From Halococcus sediminicola (GTDB lineage: Archaea > Halobacteriota > Halobacteria > Halobacteriales > Halococcaceae): 64,000 nt of DNA. Each line of letters starts with the position of its first letter. The stretch's first letter is position 1. The DNA lies in assembly GCF_000755245.1 (NCBI RefSeq), contig NZ_BBMP01000022.1:744001-808000 (forward strand), read 5' to 3'. Below the pieces are notes generated by a model, which made no database searches, had not been told where the DNA came from, and saw only the letters and a list, made by a program, of their open reading frames with translations. Shown here in pieces: positions 16,974 to 28,469 of the stretch. The position numbers and the translations under genes are program-made.

Positions 16974-19136
16974 ATGCCTAATGACCAGACGATGCCACGC
17001 GACGGAGTACGCAACGATAGCGATAGCACAGAGGAGAGTTTCGCACCGAGCCGACGATCGTACCTGAAGGCCGCCGGCGCGGCCGCCGTGTCGGTACCGC
17101 TGCTCTCCGGGGAGGGGGCGGCGGCGACCGAGCGCCACGGGATCAGCTTCGACAACGTCGTGGATATGGTCGAGGCCGGCGCGGACCCGAACGGCAACGA
17201 GGCGTGTGACGGCGCGCTCCAGTCGGCCGCGGGCAGCAACACACTACTCAAGTTCCCGTCGGGAACGTACAAATTCACCGAGAAGAACGTCATTAGCGGC
17301 GGGAACGTCGGTATTCTCGGCGAGGGCGACGTCACCTTCACCGTTCCCAGCGACTTCGACGACAAGCTGCTGGCCATCAACGGTGGAACGGGCGCACTGG
17401 TCGAGAACATCACCATCGACCAGAGCGGCGCGACCCCGAACATCCAGGTCGCCCCCGACGACGGACTCGAAGTTCACGACGTCACCATCACCGGCCAGAG
17501 CCTCGAATCGAGCGACAGCGCCGAGGACGCGTTCACGCCGATGGTGCGTTCCTCCGGTGGCGAGGGGACGGTCTCGAACCTCGTCGCGCACAACGAGGGC
17601 CGGATGGGTGCCTACGCCCGCACCGGTGTCTGGATCGGCCAGGAACACGCAGGGACCGTCACGCTGCGTAACTGCAACGTCGAGGGATTCTCGAACAACG
17701 GCGTCTACGCCAGCCGCACCCCCGGCGTAGTGAAGGTCGAGGGCGGCACCTACAAGAACAACGACCTCTCGCAGGTCCGCATCGGTAGCTCGGGCAGCTA
17801 CGTCGACGGCGCGACCATCGAGACCGACGTCTCCGACAGCCGCTCGCCGAACCCCGAGGACATGCTCAACGGCTCGGGCATCCGCCTCGAAAGCGACCGC
17901 GGCGGCTCCGGTGCCGTCGTCCGCAACTGTGACATCCGCGTCGGTCCGAACGTCAACGCCGACGGCGGGATCCAGATATTCGGCAACTACGGCGAGTTCA
18001 CCATCGAAGACACGCGCGTCGAGTACAACCCGCAGGGCTACTCGATCCGCGCGAAGTCGGGCGGTTCCGGTGGCGCCACGCTCCGAAACGTGAGCGTCAC
18101 CGGCGACGCGACCGACTGGGTCGGCGTCCTCATCGAGGACCGTCCCGGAACGACCGTCGAAGGCTGCTGCATCCAGCAGACCGGCAGTGGCCGGACGGGT
18201 CTCGCGCTCGACAACTGTGACGGCAGCACGGTCACGAACTGCACCATCAACGCGAGCGCACAGGCGGTCCGCATCAACGGCGGCGGCGTGAGCGTCAGCG
18301 GGATCGAAAAGAGCGGCACCTGCCCCGCCCCGAGCCTCGGTTCGTCGAGCTACAGTGGCTCGTCCGATGACTCGTCGACGGACGAATCGTCGTCGGACGA
18401 CACTGAGAGCTCGTCGGACGATTCCGACGACTCGTCGGAGGACTCGTCGAGTGATTCCTCGGACGAGGAATCGACCGAATCGAGTGACAGTTCTAGCGAC
18501 GAGTCCGATTCGTCGGACGATTCCGACGACTCGTCGGAGGACTCGTCGAGTGATTCCTCGGAAGACGATTCGAGCGACTCCTCGAAGGACGACGGTGCAG
18601 GCTCCGACGAGGAACTGAGCGGCGACATCGATGAGTCCGAGGTTCCCGAACCCTCCGACAGCGCGAACTTCGTCGTCACCGACACCGACTCGTCGGGCGG
18701 ACGCATCCCCTACGAGGTCCAGACGAGCGGCGACATCGAGAAGGCCGGAACCGGCGACGCGACACAGGACTCGAACGACGAGATCTCCGGCAAGACCGCC
18801 TCGGGCGGCGTCAACGAGTGGCGTGACGCCTACGAGTACGAGGGCGAGATCGTCGCACTCGAAATCGAGGACCGCGCGACCATCAAGCTCGACGGCGACG
18901 AGAAGACCATCACCGTGATGGGCGACGACGACAGCGGTACCGACTACTCGCTCGAAGTCACCGGCACGCTCGAACACGCCGACGACTCGACCGATCCGAT
19001 CGCCGACGACGGCAGCTCGGTCTCGGGCGGCGTCGGCAGCTTCCGCGACGAGTACACGTACACCGGCAGCCTGCTGCAGGCGTCGATCGAGGACTCGGTC
19101 TCGATCACCACCGACCCCGAGACGCTCGAGGGGTAA
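16974..19136 (+). CDS. Tat-secreted right-handed beta-helix surface protein with Ser/Asp linker
   Basis: A 720-residue protein. A twin-arginine signal (SRRSYLKAAGAAAVS, RR at about 27-28) is followed by a parallel beta-helix region (about 60-450) with repeated Asn/Thr/Gly-rich turns such as VSNLVAHNEG, VTLRNCNVEGFSNNGVYAS and VRNCDIRVGPNVNADGG. Next come a Ser/Asp/Glu-rich linker (about 459-545) and a C-terminal region that appears to hold two related beta modules: RIPYEVQTSGDIEKAG and SGGVNEWRDAYEYEGEI, compared with YSLEVTGTLEHAD and SGGVGSFRDEYTYTGSL. Beta-helix folds of this type often bind or cleave polysaccharides, but no lyase catalytic pattern is evident. It is likely a cell-surface or cell-wall protein. 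The start could also be the ATG at 16992. Confidence 0.85.
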   Translation: MPNDQTMPRDGVRNDSDSTEESFAPSRRSYLKAAGAAAVSVPLLSGEGAAATERHGISFDNVVDMVEAGADPNGNEACDGALQSAAGSNTLLKFPSGTYKFTEKNVISGGNVGILGEGDVTFTVPSDFDDKLLAINGGTGALVENITIDQSGATPNIQVAPDDGLEVHDVTITGQSLESSDSAEDAFTPMVRSSGGEGTVSNLVAHNEGRMGAYARTGVWIGQEHAGTVTLRNCNVEGFSNNGVYASRTPGVVKVEGGTYKNNDLSQVRIGSSGSYVDGATIETDVSDSRSPNPEDMLNGSGIRLESDRGGSGAVVRNCDIRVGPNVNADGGIQIFGNYGEFTIEDTRVEYNPQGYSIRAKSGGSGGATLRNVSVTGDATDWVGVLIEDRPGTTVEGCCIQQTGSGRTGLALDNCDGSTVTNCTINASAQAVRINGGGVSVSGIEKSGTCPAPSLGSSSYSGSSDDSSTDESSSDDTESSSDDSDDSSEDSSSDSSDEESTESSDSSSDESDSSDDSDDSSEDSSSDSSEDDSSDSSKDDGAGSDEELSGDIDESEVPEPSDSANFVVTDTDSSGGRIPYEVQTSGDIEKAGTGDATQDSNDEISGKTASGGVNEWRDAYEYEGEIVALEIEDRATIKLDGDEKTITVMGDDDSGTDYSLEVTGTLEHADDSTDPIADDGSSVSGGVGSFRDEYTYTGSLLQASIEDSVSITTDPETLEG
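18411..18562 (+). repeat. 53-bp direct repeat in the Ser/Asp linker coding region
   Basis: Positions 18411-18463 and 18510-18562 are identical over 53 bp, offset by 99 bp (33 codons). The repeat keeps the reading frame and encodes the acidic Ser/Asp linker. It indicates recent internal duplication, so the linker length probably varies between strains. Confidence 0.85.
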
Positions 19137-19305
19137 CGACACTCCGCGGGGTCGTCCCGTTCTTGCGCGCTATCGATTCGAGGCATTCGAGCGGTCGCCC
19201 TCCGTTGGTCGACCACCACGTCGCCCTGAAAAGCACTCCTTCTCCGCTGGCGCTACGGACGTACGACGCTATCGGCCGTGATTCGACCCATCGACGAGTA
19301 GAGAG

Positions 19306-20247
19306 TCACATCTTGTAGCCGAGGTCTTCGAGCCGGTCGGCCACCACGTCGCTGTCCATGTTCATGTCCGCCGGCTCCGTTTCGTCGCCGCGCTCGGGTT
19401 CGTGCTCGGGTTCCTCGGCGACGACCTCCCGGCGCGAGCCGTTGGTGTGGGTGAGCCACGGCACCGAGAGCAGTTCGTCGGTGTAGATGCCCGGCGGGTG
19501 GCCGTACTCGCGGAAGGGAATCGGGAACGATCGCTCGCCGATCATCTGGCCGTGATCGGCAGTGACGACCGTCTTGCCGCCGAGCGTTTCGAGGAGGTCC
19601 TCGACGTGCGGGAGCACCGCATCGAGGTTCTCGACGAACGCGCGCCGGAGCGCCGTATCGGAGAGATCGAGTCTCCCGCTATTGACGGCGTCCCACGCTC
19701 GCAGGTCGTTGAGTTCGGGGTGTTCGCGGCCGGTCGGGCCGATGGCCGGGAAGTGTGGCTGGAGGAAGTGGACGAACAGGCGCTTGTCGGGGTACTCCTC
19801 GGCGGCGCGTTTCGCGTGCTCGGCGGCCGTCTCGGGACGGACCGTGTTGAACTCGTCGTCCCAGCCGTCGCGCCAAACGTTGATTTCGGCGTGGAAGGTC
19901 GCGTCGACGTCGCCACGGTTACGATTCCAGTAGAGCATCGGCGTCGCGGCCACGTACACCGTGTCGTGCATCTCGCGGCCGTCGAAGTTGGCCTTGAAGA
20001 ACTCGCTGGTCATCGACCCGCGCGAGCGCCGGCGTTCGAGGGTCCCGGGCAGATCCGACCGCGCCGCGAAGGCGTCATACCGGCAGGCATCGAGGATGAG
20101 GAGGTTGTCCCAGTCGGCCGCCATGACGTCGACGCCGTCCGGGTTGTACGTCCGGCGGTGGAGCCGGGTGTGGTAGAGTCGATTCAGTTCGCGGACGAAG
20201 AGTTTCGGTTCGGCGAGTGCGCGCCGCAGCTGCCGCAGATCGTACAT
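19306..20247 (-). CDS. Sulfatase/alkaline-phosphatase-superfamily protein
   Basis: A 313-residue protein with no signal peptide. The fold signature is NLLILDACRYDAF (first metal-ligand Asp, about residue 53) and VVTADHGQMIGE (DH pair), with LFVHFLQPHFPAIGP between them. Haloarchaeal members of this group often lie in surface-polysaccharide or glycosylation regions and may act on sulfated or phosphorylated sugars, but the substrate is not known. There is no classic sulfatase CxPSR site; ACRYD takes that place, so it may be a transferase or a non-formylglycine hydrolase. It converges on the beta-helix surface protein. Confidence 0.8.
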   Translation of the reverse strand: MYDLRQLRRALAEPKLFVRELNRLYHTRLHRRTYNPDGVDVMAADWDNLLILDACRYDAFAARSDLPGTLERRRSRGSMTSEFFKANFDGREMHDTVYVAATPMLYWNRNRGDVDATFHAEINVWRDGWDDEFNTVRPETAAEHAKRAAEEYPDKRLFVHFLQPHFPAIGPTGREHPELNDLRAWDAVNSGRLDLSDTALRRAFVENLDAVLPHVEDLLETLGGKTVVTADHGQMIGERSFPIPFREYGHPPGIYTDELLSVPWLTHTNGSRREVVAEEPEHEPERGDETEPADMNMDSDVVADRLEDLGYKM

Positions 20248-20272
20248 TGTGTGGTCCGTCCGTTCGAGAACA

Positions 20273-20278
20273 CATAAA
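20273..20278 (-). promoter_or_regulatory. TATA-like element of the sulfatase-like gene
   Basis: Minus-strand TTTATG, within GGTTTATGTG, lies 26-31 nt before the start codon at 20247, the spacing of a leaderless haloarchaeal promoter. Confidence 0.45.
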
Positions 20279-20358
20279 CCACCGGTATTCGCCGCTCGCG
20301 TCGGTCTGCGATTCGGTCCTGCCTGCTTCTCGCTGACGAGTTAGCGTCGACAGAAAGC

Positions 20359-20430
20359 GCCCGAGGCGGGATTTGAACCCGCGTCATCACCGTGACAGGG
20401 TGATATGATGGGCCACTACACCACCCGGGC
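20359..20430 (-). tRNA. tRNA-Asp (GTC)
   Basis: On the minus strand the 72-nt sequence starts GCCCGGGTGG and ends CCCGCCTCGGGC. The acceptor stem pairs GCCCGGG with CTCGGGC (one G-U), the anticodon loop is CTGTCAC between TCACC and GGTGA, giving anticodon GTC (Asp), and the T-arm is GCGGG-TTCAAAT-CCCGC. No intron is seen and no CCA is encoded. Confidence 0.95.
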
Positions 20431-20455
20431 AACACTCCCTCGTATTCCGGATACA

Positions 20456-20465
20456 CCCTTAAGGG
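20456..20465 (-). promoter_or_regulatory. Probable promoter of tRNA-Asp
   Basis: A palindromic CCCTTAAGGG, preceded on the minus strand by an A-rich BRE-like GTTTGAAAA, is centred about 30 nt before the tRNA 5' end. This is the expected place for an archaeal TATA box. Confidence 0.45.
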
Positions 20466-20586
20466 TTTTCAAACGCTGCCGACTCCGGGGCCCAAAACGC
20501 TATATCCCGTGGCCGCCTCGATGTGGGTGAGCGCGAAAGCACCGGCCGCGTCGCCGACGAACGCGAACGGTTCGTCGGCAGCAACG

Positions 20587-20595
20587 CTTAAGTTT
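20587..20595 (+). promoter_or_regulatory. Candidate promoter of the rpoH-rpoA'' operon
   Basis: CTTAAGTTT in an otherwise G+C-rich spacer, about 60-70 nt before rpoH. It would give a 5' leader of roughly 35-40 nt. The remaining spacer from 20248 to 20655 holds only tRNA-Asp and these promoter elements; no other gene is visible. Confidence 0.4.
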
Positions 20596-20655
20596 CCCCG
20601 TCGAATAGGATCTGTAGTCTCTCGTGATAGCAACTTCTCCCCCGGATAGGTACAC

Positions 20656-20886
20656 ATGGTAGAGGTCAGCCAGCACACGCTCGTTCCCGAGCACACGCTC
20701 GTCGAGGACGACGACGAAATCGACGCGCTGCTCGCGGAGTACGACATCAGTCGCACCGACCTCCCGAAGATAAAGCGTACGGACCCGGCGCTGCCCGACG
20801 AGGCGGCAACCGGCGACGTCGTCCGCATCGAACGGGACTCACGAACGACCGACCGCGCGGTGGTCTACCGACTCGTCATCGAATAA
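20656..20886 (+). CDS. rpoH: DNA-directed RNA polymerase subunit H
   Basis: A 76-residue protein (archaeal counterpart of the C-terminal part of eukaryotic Rpb5). It starts [18 protein letters not shown] and has the family core [12 protein letters not shown] and [12 protein letters not shown]...VYRLVIE. It sits at the jaw of RNA polymerase. It is the first gene of the polymerase operon, and its stop overlaps the rpoB'' start (TAATG at 20884-20888). Confidence 0.96.
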   Translation: MVEVSQHTLVPEHTLVEDDDEIDALLAEYDISRTDLPKIKRTDPALPDEAATGDVVRIERDSRTTDRAVVYRLVIE

Positions 20887-22445
20887 TGAACAGGGAAACA
20901 AGACGCTCGATATCGAGGGAGTACTTCTCCCGTGAACGGCTCGCAGAACACCACTTCAGTTCGTTCAACGCCTTTCTCAACGGCGGCATGCAGCAGGTCG
21001 TCGACGAGAAGGAGACCATCGACACGGACATCGGCGACAAAGAAGGCGAGGAGCCGGTCTTCGTCGAACTCGGCGATGTGCGGGTGGTCACACCCCGCGT
21101 CCGCGAGGCCGACGGGAGCGAAGAACGGCTCAACCCCCAGGAGGCACGACTCAGGAACATCACGTACGCCGCGCCCGTCTTCATGGAGATGGCGGTCGTC
21201 GTCGGCGGCGAGGAAGAAGAAGAGCGCGTCGTCGATACCACGGAAACCCAGATCGGGCGCATGCCGATCATGGTCGGCTCGGACAAGTGTAACATCGCCG
21301 ACGCCTCCGACGAAGAGCTCATCGAACTCGGCGAGGACCCCGCCGACCCCGGTGGCTACTTCATCGTGAACGGCTCCGAGCGCGTGCTGATGACCAGCGA
21401 GGACCTCGCACCCAACAAGATTCTCGCTGAGTACGACTCGAAGTACGGCGACGAGATCCAGGTCGCCAAGACGTTCAGCCAGCGCCGTGGCTACCGCGCG
21501 CTGGTGCTCTGTGAGCGCAATCGTGAGGGGCTGCTCGAAGTGTCCTTCCCGAGCGTCTCGGGATCGATCGACTTCGTGACTCTTGTGCGCGCGCTCGGTC
21601 TCGAATCCGACGAGGAGATCGTTCACCGGGTCTCGGATGACCCCGAAGTCGTGAAGTTCATGCTCGAAAACCTCGAAACGGCGGAGGTCCAGACCGAGGA
21701 AGCGGCCATCGAGACCCTCGGCGAGCGCGTCGCCTCGGGCCAGGGCAAGAACTACCAGTTGAAGCGGGCGAACTACGTCATCGATCGATACCTCCTGCCC
21801 CATCTCCATGAGGAGGGCGTCGACGACGAGGACGTGCGCATCAACAAGGCCTTCTACCTCTGTCGGATGGCCGAAGCCTGCTTCGAACTCGCTCTCGACA
21901 GGCGAGAAGCCGACGACAAGGACCACTACGCGAACAAGCGCCTCAAAGTGTCGGGCGACCTGATGACCGACCTGTTCCGCACGGCGCTGAACAAACTCGC
22001 GCGCGACGTGAAATACCAGCTCGAACGGGCGAACATGCGCAATCGGCAGTTGTCGGTCAACACGGTCGTTCGTTCCGACGTGCTGACCGAGCGGCTCGAA
22101 CATCCGATCGCGACCGGCAACTGGGTCGGTGGCCGTTCTGGAGTGTCGCAGCTCGTGGACCGGACCGACTACATGGGCGTGCTCTCGCACCTCCGACGGC
22201 TGCGTAGCCCGCTCTCGCGGAGCCAGCCACACTTCGAAGCGCGGGACCTGCACGCCACCCAGTGGGGGCGCATCTGTCCCTCCGAGACGCCGGAAGGGCC
22301 GAACTGTGGGCTCGTGAAGAACTTCGCGCAGGCGATGGAGCTGTCGCAGGACGTCGAGGACGAACGGGAACTCAAACGCGAACTGTCGTCGATGGGGGTC
22401 GAGGGGATTCCCGGCATCGAGGGCGTCACACCGAGCGCAGATTGA
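20886..22445 (+). CDS. rpoB2: DNA-directed RNA polymerase subunit B''
   Basis: A 519-residue protein equal to the N-terminal part of the second-largest polymerase subunit, split as usual in haloarchaea and methanogens. Visible family segments are [49 protein letters not shown] and the end [20 protein letters not shown], which reaches the fork region before the split. It is coupled to rpoH at its start, and rpoB' follows after 1 nt. Confidence 0.97.
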   Translation: MNRETRRSISREYFSRERLAEHHFSSFNAFLNGGMQQVVDEKETIDTDIGDKEGEEPVFVELGDVRVVTPRVREADGSEERLNPQEARLRNITYAAPVFMEMAVVVGGEEEEERVVDTTETQIGRMPIMVGSDKCNIADASDEELIELGEDPADPGGYFIVNGSERVLMTSEDLAPNKILAEYDSKYGDEIQVAKTFSQRRGYRALVLCERNREGLLEVSFPSVSGSIDFVTLVRALGLESDEEIVHRVSDDPEVVKFMLENLETAEVQTEEAAIETLGERVASGQGKNYQLKRANYVIDRYLLPHLHEEGVDDEDVRINKAFYLCRMAEACFELALDRREADDKDHYANKRLKVSGDLMTDLFRTALNKLARDVKYQLERANMRNRQLSVNTVVRSDVLTERLEHPIATGNWVGGRSGVSQLVDRTDYMGVLSHLRRLRSPLSRSQPHFEARDLHATQWGRICPSETPEGPNCGLVKNFAQAMELSQDVEDERELKRELSSMGVEGIPGIEGVTPSAD

Positions 22446-22446
22446 T

Positions 22447-24282
22447 ATGAGCAGCCAAAGCCACGCACGCGACGCGAAAGTCTACGTCAATGGTAGTTTG
22501 GTCGGCACGCACGCCGACCCCGAACAGCTCGCCACCCAAGTCCGCGAGGCGCGCCGGCGCGGCGACGTCGCGGGAACGGTGAACGTCTCGGTCAAGGACG
22601 GTACCAACGAGATAATCATCAACGCCGACGCGGGACGGGCGCGCAGACCGCTCATCATCGTCGAGAACGGCGAGCCGCTCATCACCGAATCGGAGGTCGA
22701 GTCGCTCGTCGACGGGGAGACCGAGTTCGAGGACCTCGTCGAGCGGGGGTACATCGAGTTCATCGACGCCGAGGAGGAAGAGGACATCCTCGTGGGTGTC
22801 GACGAAGAGGACCTCACGGACAATCACACCCACCTCGAAATCGATCCCCAACTCATCTTCGGCATCGGTGCGGGGATGATCCCGTACCCAGAGCACAACG
22901 CCTCGCCCCGGATCACGATGGGTGCGGGGATGATCAAGCAGTCGCTCGGGTTGCCTTCGGCGAACTACCGCATCCGCCCGGACACGCGCCAGCATCTACT
23001 GCACTACCCGCAGCTGTCGATGGTCAAGACCCAGACCACCGAACAGATCGGCTACGACGACCGGCCGGCCGCCCAGAACTTCGTCGTTGCCGTCATGAGC
23101 TACGAGGGGTTCAACATCGAGGACGCGCTCGTGCTCAACGAGGGGTCGGTCGACCGCGCGCTCGCGCGCTCACACTTCTTCCGCACCTACGAGGGCGAGG
23201 AGCGTCGGTATCCGGGCGGACAGGAGGATAGGTTTGAAATCCCCGACGACGATGTGCGCGGTGCACATGGCGAGGAGGCCTACAGCCATCTCGACGAGGA
23301 TGGACTCGTAAACCCCGAAACACAGGTCGGCGAGAGCGCCGTGTTGCTCGGGAAGACCAGCCCTCCACGATTCCTCGAAGAGCCCAACGACATGGGCGGA
23401 CTCTCCCCACAGAAGCGCCGCGAGACGAGTGTCACGATGCGCTCGGGCGAGTCGGGCATCGTGGACACGGTGACGCTGATGCAGGGCGAGGACGGCTCGA
23501 AGCTCTCGAAGGTCTCGGTCCGGGACCAGCGGATTCCCGAACTCGGCGACAAGTTCGCCTCCCGGCACGGTCAGAAGGGCGTGGTGGGCCACATTGCGCC
23601 CCAAGAGGACATGCCATTCACCGAGGAGGGCGTCGTGCCCGACCTCGTCATCAACCCGCACGCACTGCCCTCGCGGATGACCGTCGGTCACGTTCTGGAG
23701 ATGCTCGGCGGCAAGGTCGGTTCCTTGGAGGGCCGCCGGGTCGACGGGACGGCCTTCACCGGCGAGGACGAAGAGGAACTCCGCTCGTCGCTCGAAGAGC
23801 ACGGCTTCGATTCGAGCGGCAAGGAGATCATGTACTCGGGCGTCACGGGCGAGAAGATCGACGCGGAGATCTTCATGGGGACCATTTTCTATCAGAAACT
23901 CTATCACATGGTCTCGAACAAGATCCACGCCCGTTCCCGGGGACCGGTGCAGGTCCTCACTCGTCAGCCCACCGAAGGGCGCGCCCGCGAGGGTGGCCTG
24001 CGGGTCGGCGAGATGGAACGGGATGTTTTAATCGGGCACGGTGCGGCGATGGCGCTCAAAGAGCGCCTGCTCGACGAATCGGATCGAGAGTTCATCTACG
24101 TCTGCGGGAACTGCGGGATGAGCGCGGTCGAGAACGTCGAGCAACGCCGGGTGTACTGTCCAAACTGCGGCGAGGAGACCGACATCCACGAGATCGAGAT
24201 GAGCTACGCCTTCAAGCTCCTGCTCGACGAGATGAAAGCTCTGGGCATCGCCCCGCGGCTCGAACTGCTGGATGCGGTCTAG
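22447..24282 (+). CDS. rpoB1: DNA-directed RNA polymerase subunit B'
   Basis: A 611-residue protein, the C-terminal part of the second-largest subunit. It carries [17 protein letters not shown], the conserved [13 protein letters not shown] (hybrid-binding and nucleotide-path Lys/His), [17 protein letters not shown], and a zinc-binding tail YVCGNCGMS...YCPNCG. It joins subunit B'' to form one functional half of the active cleft. The gene follows rpoB'' directly and precedes rpoA' by 27 nt. Confidence 0.97.
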   Translation: MSSQSHARDAKVYVNGSLVGTHADPEQLATQVREARRRGDVAGTVNVSVKDGTNEIIINADAGRARRPLIIVENGEPLITESEVESLVDGETEFEDLVERGYIEFIDAEEEEDILVGVDEEDLTDNHTHLEIDPQLIFGIGAGMIPYPEHNASPRITMGAGMIKQSLGLPSANYRIRPDTRQHLLHYPQLSMVKTQTTEQIGYDDRPAAQNFVVAVMSYEGFNIEDALVLNEGSVDRALARSHFFRTYEGEERRYPGGQEDRFEIPDDDVRGAHGEEAYSHLDEDGLVNPETQVGESAVLLGKTSPPRFLEEPNDMGGLSPQKRRETSVTMRSGESGIVDTVTLMQGEDGSKLSKVSVRDQRIPELGDKFASRHGQKGVVGHIAPQEDMPFTEEGVVPDLVINPHALPSRMTVGHVLEMLGGKVGSLEGRRVDGTAFTGEDEEELRSSLEEHGFDSSGKEIMYSGVTGEKIDAEIFMGTIFYQKLYHMVSNKIHARSRGPVQVLTRQPTEGRAREGGLRVGEMERDVLIGHGAAMALKERLLDESDREFIYVCGNCGMSAVENVEQRRVYCPNCGEETDIHEIEMSYAFKLLLDEMKALGIAPRLELLDAV

Positions 24283-24309
24283 CTGTACTACCACTACTAC
24301 CAACAACAC

Positions 24310-27264
24310 ATGAGCACCAACGCAACCCCCAAAGAGATCGGCGCGATCGACTTCGGGCTGATGAACCCGGAGGAGTACCGCGACATGAGCGCGACGAAGA
24401 TCATCACCGCCGACACCTACGACGACGACGGCTACCCCATCGACATGGGGCTGATGGACCCGCGTCTGGGTGTGATCGACCCCGGACTGGAGTGCAAGAC
24501 CTGCGGCCAACACTCGGGGTCGTGTAATGGCCACTTCGGCCACATCGAACTCGCCGCGCCCGTCATCCACGTCGGCTTCACAAAGCTCATCCGGCGGCTC
24601 CTGCGAGGGACCTGTCGCGAGTGTTCGCATCTGCTGCTCGACGAGCACGAGCGCGACGAGTTCGCCGAGCGCCTCCAGCGGGCGCGCGATCTCGACAACG
24701 ACGTCAACGACGTGACGAAGGCTGCCATCCGGCAGGCCAGAAAGACCGACCGCTGTCCGTTCTGTGGCGCAGAGCAGTACGACGTCCAACACGAGAAGCC
24801 GACGACCTACTACGAGGTCCAGGACGTGCTCGCCGCCGAGTATCCCCAGCTCATCGCCGAGGCGATGCAGCCCGACGAGGAGGAAGACCGGCCGGCGACC
24901 TCGCCACAGGAACTCGCCGACACGACCGACATCGAGCTGTCGCGGATCAACGAGATTCTGGGTGGGGAGTTCCGCCCGCGCGAGGAGAGCCGGAAGGCCA
25001 TCGAACGCGCGCTCGATGTGGATCTCTCCGAGGAGGACCTCAACAAACTGATGCCGAGCGATATTCGGGATTGGTTCGAGGACATCCCCGACGAGGACGT
25101 CGAGGTACTGGGCATCAACTCGGAGCGCTCGCGGCCGGAATGGATGATTCTGACTGTGCTTCCGGTGCCGCCGGTGACGGCACGACCCTCCATCACGCTG
25201 GACAACGGTCAGCGGAGCGAGGACGACCTGACGCACAAACTGGTCGACATCATCCGCATCAACCAGCGGTTCATGGAGAACCGTGAGGCGGGTGCCCCGC
25301 AGTTGATCATCGAGGACCTCTGGGAACTGCTCCAGTACCACGTGACGACCTTTATGGACAACGAGATATCGGGCACGCCGCCGGCGCGTCACCGCTCCGG
25401 CCGGCCTCTCAAAACGCTCTCCCAGCGGCTGAAGGGCAAGGAGGGCCGGTTCCGTGGGAGCCTCTCGGGCAAGCGCGTGAACTTCTCGGCCCGCACAGTG
25501 ATCTCGCCGGACCCCACTCTGAGTCTGAACGAGGTCGGCGTTCCCGAACGGGTCGCAAGCGAGATGACCCAGACGATGAACGTCAACGAGCAGAACCTCG
25601 AAGAGGCGCGCCAGTACGTCCGGAACGGTGCCGAGACGCACCCGGGCGCGAACCGCGTCATCCGGCCCGACGGGAAGGTGATGAAGATCCTCGACCAGGC
25701 CAAAGACGAGCTCGCCGAGCGCATCGAGCCGGGCTGGCAGGTCCAGCGCCATCTCTCCGATGGGGACATCGTGATCTTCAACCGCCAGCCGTCGCTCCAC
25801 CGAATGAGTATCATGGCCCACGAGGTGGTCGTGATGCCGTACAAGACGTTCCGGCTCAACACCGTGGTCTGTCCGCCCTATAATGCTGACTTCGACGGCG
25901 ACGAGATGAACATGCACGCCCTCCAGAACGAGGAGGCGCGTGCGGAGGCGCGGGTCCTGATGCGGGTCCAAGAGCAGATCCTGAGCCCCCGGTTCGGCGA
26001 GAACATCATCGGCGCGATCCAGGACCACGTTTCGGGTACCTATCTCCTGACTCACGACGACTCCACGACGGGCGGCATCCCGCGGTTCAACGAGACGCAG
26101 GCGCTCGACTTGCTGCGTGCGACGGGCGTCGATACGTTGCCCGAGGACGACGGCGAGGACGAGCAGGGGAGACCGTACTGGAGCGGTCGGACCATCTTTT
26201 CCGAACTGCTGCCGAGTGCGCTGACCCTCGAATTCACGAGTTCGACCGGCGACACGGTCGTCATCGAGGACGGCGAACTCGTCGAGGGCACGGTCGACGA
26301 AGACGCCGTCGGGGCGTTCGGCGGCGAGATCGTCGACACCATCGTCAAGCAGTACGGTGAGACGCGCGCTCGCGTGTTCATCAACGAGGTCGCCTCGCTG
26401 GCGATGCGCGCGATCATGCACTTCGGTTTCTCCATCGGCATCGACGACGAGTCGATCCCCGACGCCGCCGAGGCACAGATCGGCGAGAGTATGGACAACG
26501 CTTACGAGCGCGTCGAGGAACTCATCGCCACCTACGAGAACGGCGACCTCGAAAGCCTGCCCGGCAGAACCGTCGACGAGACCCTCGAAATGAAGATCAT
26601 GCAGACGCTCGGGAAGGCCCGCGACGCGGCGGGCGACATCGCCGACGAGCACTTCGACGAGGACAACCCGGCGGTCATCATGGCCGAGTCGGGCGCGCGT
26701 GGCTCGATGCTCAATCTCACGCAGATGGCCGCCTGTGTGGGTCAGCAGGCCGTTCGTGGTGAACGCATCAACCGTGGCTACGAGGACCGCACGCTGAGTC
26801 ACTACGAGCCGAACGACCTCTCGGCGGAGGCTCACGGTTTCGTCGAGGACTCCTACCGGAGCGGGCTCACTCCTAGAGAATTCTTCTTCCACGCGATGGG
26901 TGGCCGCGAGGGGCTGGTCGATACCGCAGTGCGAACCTCGAAGTCGGGCTATCTCCAGCGCCGACTCATCAACGCGCTCTCCGAACTCGAAACGCAGTAC
27001 GACGGCACAGTCAGAGACACCTCGGACAACATCGTCCAGTTCGAGTTCGGCGAGGACAACACGAGTCCGGTGAAGGTCTCGTCGAGCGACGACAACGAGA
27101 TCGACGTCGATGCGATCGCCGACAGCGTGCTCGCCGCGGAGTTCGAGGACGACGGCGCGTCGTTCGTCGACCGGGCAACGAACCTTTCGGAGAGCGCCGA
27201 CGACCGCATGGACCGCGACCAGCCGAGTGCGCCCATCGACGTTCCGGAGGTGGGCGATGACTGA
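24310..27264 (+). CDS. rpoA1: DNA-directed RNA polymerase subunit A'
   Basis: A 984-residue protein, the N-terminal part of the largest subunit. Zinc sites [20 protein letters not shown] and CRECSH...CPFCG are near the N-terminus. The catalytic magnesium loop [12 protein letters not shown] is intact, as are [16 protein letters not shown] and the bridge-helix region ([13 protein letters not shown]). A central acidic insertion, [20 protein letters not shown], is of a type common in haloarchaea. The stop overlaps rpoA'' by 8 nt. Confidence 0.97.
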   Translation: MSTNATPKEIGAIDFGLMNPEEYRDMSATKIITADTYDDDGYPIDMGLMDPRLGVIDPGLECKTCGQHSGSCNGHFGHIELAAPVIHVGFTKLIRRLLRGTCRECSHLLLDEHERDEFAERLQRARDLDNDVNDVTKAAIRQARKTDRCPFCGAEQYDVQHEKPTTYYEVQDVLAAEYPQLIAEAMQPDEEEDRPATSPQELADTTDIELSRINEILGGEFRPREESRKAIERALDVDLSEEDLNKLMPSDIRDWFEDIPDEDVEVLGINSERSRPEWMILTVLPVPPVTARPSITLDNGQRSEDDLTHKLVDIIRINQRFMENREAGAPQLIIEDLWELLQYHVTTFMDNEISGTPPARHRSGRPLKTLSQRLKGKEGRFRGSLSGKRVNFSARTVISPDPTLSLNEVGVPERVASEMTQTMNVNEQNLEEARQYVRNGAETHPGANRVIRPDGKVMKILDQAKDELAERIEPGWQVQRHLSDGDIVIFNRQPSLHRMSIMAHEVVVMPYKTFRLNTVVCPPYNADFDGDEMNMHALQNEEARAEARVLMRVQEQILSPRFGENIIGAIQDHVSGTYLLTHDDSTTGGIPRFNETQALDLLRATGVDTLPEDDGEDEQGRPYWSGRTIFSELLPSALTLEFTSSTGDTVVIEDGELVEGTVDEDAVGAFGGEIVDTIVKQYGETRARVFINEVASLAMRAIMHFGFSIGIDDESIPDAAEAQIGESMDNAYERVEELIATYENGDLESLPGRTVDETLEMKIMQTLGKARDAAGDIADEHFDEDNPAVIMAESGARGSMLNLTQMAACVGQQAVRGERINRGYEDRTLSHYEPNDLSAEAHGFVEDSYRSGLTPREFFFHAMGGREGLVDTAVRTSKSGYLQRRLINALSELETQYDGTVRDTSDNIVQFEFGEDNTSPVKVSSSDDNEIDVDAIADSVLAAEFEDDGASFVDRATNLSESADDRMDRDQPSAPIDVPEVGDD

Positions 27265-28438
27265 GATCGATAGTGAAATAGAGAGCACCGTCGAGGCGAC
27301 CGACCTCCCGAAGCGACTCAAAGAGGAGGTCTACGAGAGCATCGAGGCGCGCGACGTCACCGACGAGCAGGCGGTCTCGATCGCCGAAGCCGTCGAATCG
27401 CGCTATCTCGACACGCGCGTCGAGCCGCTCGATCCCGTCGGTACCGTCTCCGCACAGTCGATCGGCGAGCCGGGAACGCAGATGACGATGAACACGTTCC
27501 ACTACGCGGGTGTCGCCGAGATCGACGTCACGCAGGGGCTGCCCAGGCTCATCGAACTCGTCGACGCCCGGAAGACGCCCGATACGCCGATGATGACGGT
27601 GTATCTCGACGACGAGTACGCAGACGAACGGGAGATGGCTCACGAGGTCGTTTGGAACATCGAATCGACGCGCATCCTGGCGCTCGGCGACGTCTCGACG
27701 AACGTCGCGGACATGCTCGTGCAGGTGAACCTGAACGAGCAGACCCTCGACGAGCGGATGCTGTCGGCCGAGACGGTCGCCGAGATCATCGAGGACTCGC
27801 TGGGCGTGGAAGTCACGCAATCGGGGACCACCGTCGAGTTCGGTCCCGAACAGCCGAGTTACCGAAGATTACTCCAGTTGGTCGAGGAACTCCGCGAGAT
27901 CGTCTTCAAAGGTCTCGAAGAGGTCTCGCGGGTCGTCATCAGGAAGGAAGAACTCGAAAACGGCGAGGAGTTCATCCTCTACACCGAGGGGTCGGCCTTC
28001 GGCGACGTCCTCGACATCGAGGGCGTCGACGCCTCGCGGACGACCTGCAACAACATCCACGAAGTGTATCGGAACCTGGGTGTGGAGGCCGCCCGCGAGA
28101 CCATCATCGACGAGACGATGAACACCCTCGAAGAGCAGGGACTGGGCGACGTGAACATCAGACATCTGATGCTTGTGGCGGACATCATGACCGCCGAGGG
28201 GACCATCGAGTCCATCGGTCGCCACGGCATTTCGGGCAACAAGGATTCGGTGCTCGCGCGCGCGGCCTTCGAGGTCACCGTCAATCACCTGCTCGACGCC
28301 GCGGTCCACGGCGAGGTCGACGACCTCAACGGCGTGACCGAGAACGTCATCGTCGGCAAACCCATCAAACTCGGCACCGGTGACGTGAACCTGCGGATGG
28401 GCGGTGCGACCACCGACGACTCCGGTCGCGCGGACTGA
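27257..28438 (+). CDS. rpoA2: DNA-directed RNA polymerase subunit A''
   Basis: A 393-residue protein, the C-terminal part of the largest subunit. It starts [11 protein letters not shown] and carries the trigger-loop region [54 protein letters not shown] and the C-terminal [19 protein letters not shown]. The ATG at 27257 overlaps the rpoA' stop by 8 nt; the frame is open further upstream inside rpoA', but the product there is not polymerase-like. Confidence 0.96.
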   Translation: MTEIDSEIESTVEATDLPKRLKEEVYESIEARDVTDEQAVSIAEAVESRYLDTRVEPLDPVGTVSAQSIGEPGTQMTMNTFHYAGVAEIDVTQGLPRLIELVDARKTPDTPMMTVYLDDEYADEREMAHEVVWNIESTRILALGDVSTNVADMLVQVNLNEQTLDERMLSAETVAEIIEDSLGVEVTQSGTTVEFGPEQPSYRRLLQLVEELREIVFKGLEEVSRVVIRKEELENGEEFILYTEGSAFGDVLDIEGVDASRTTCNNIHEVYRNLGVEAARETIIDETMNTLEEQGLGDVNIRHLMLVADIMTAEGTIESIGRHGISGNKDSVLARAAFEVTVNHLLDAAVHGEVDDLNGVTENVIVGKPIKLGTGDVNLRMGGATTDDSGRAD

Positions 28439-28469
28439 GCGCGTTTCGACTGCGAACACCTCACTCATC

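Noticed and set aside
24028-27321. A 1097-codon reading frame antisense to rpoA'
   Set aside because: High G+C with strong third-position bias keeps the complementary frame open. The sense strand encodes an intact RNA polymerase subunit with all motifs.
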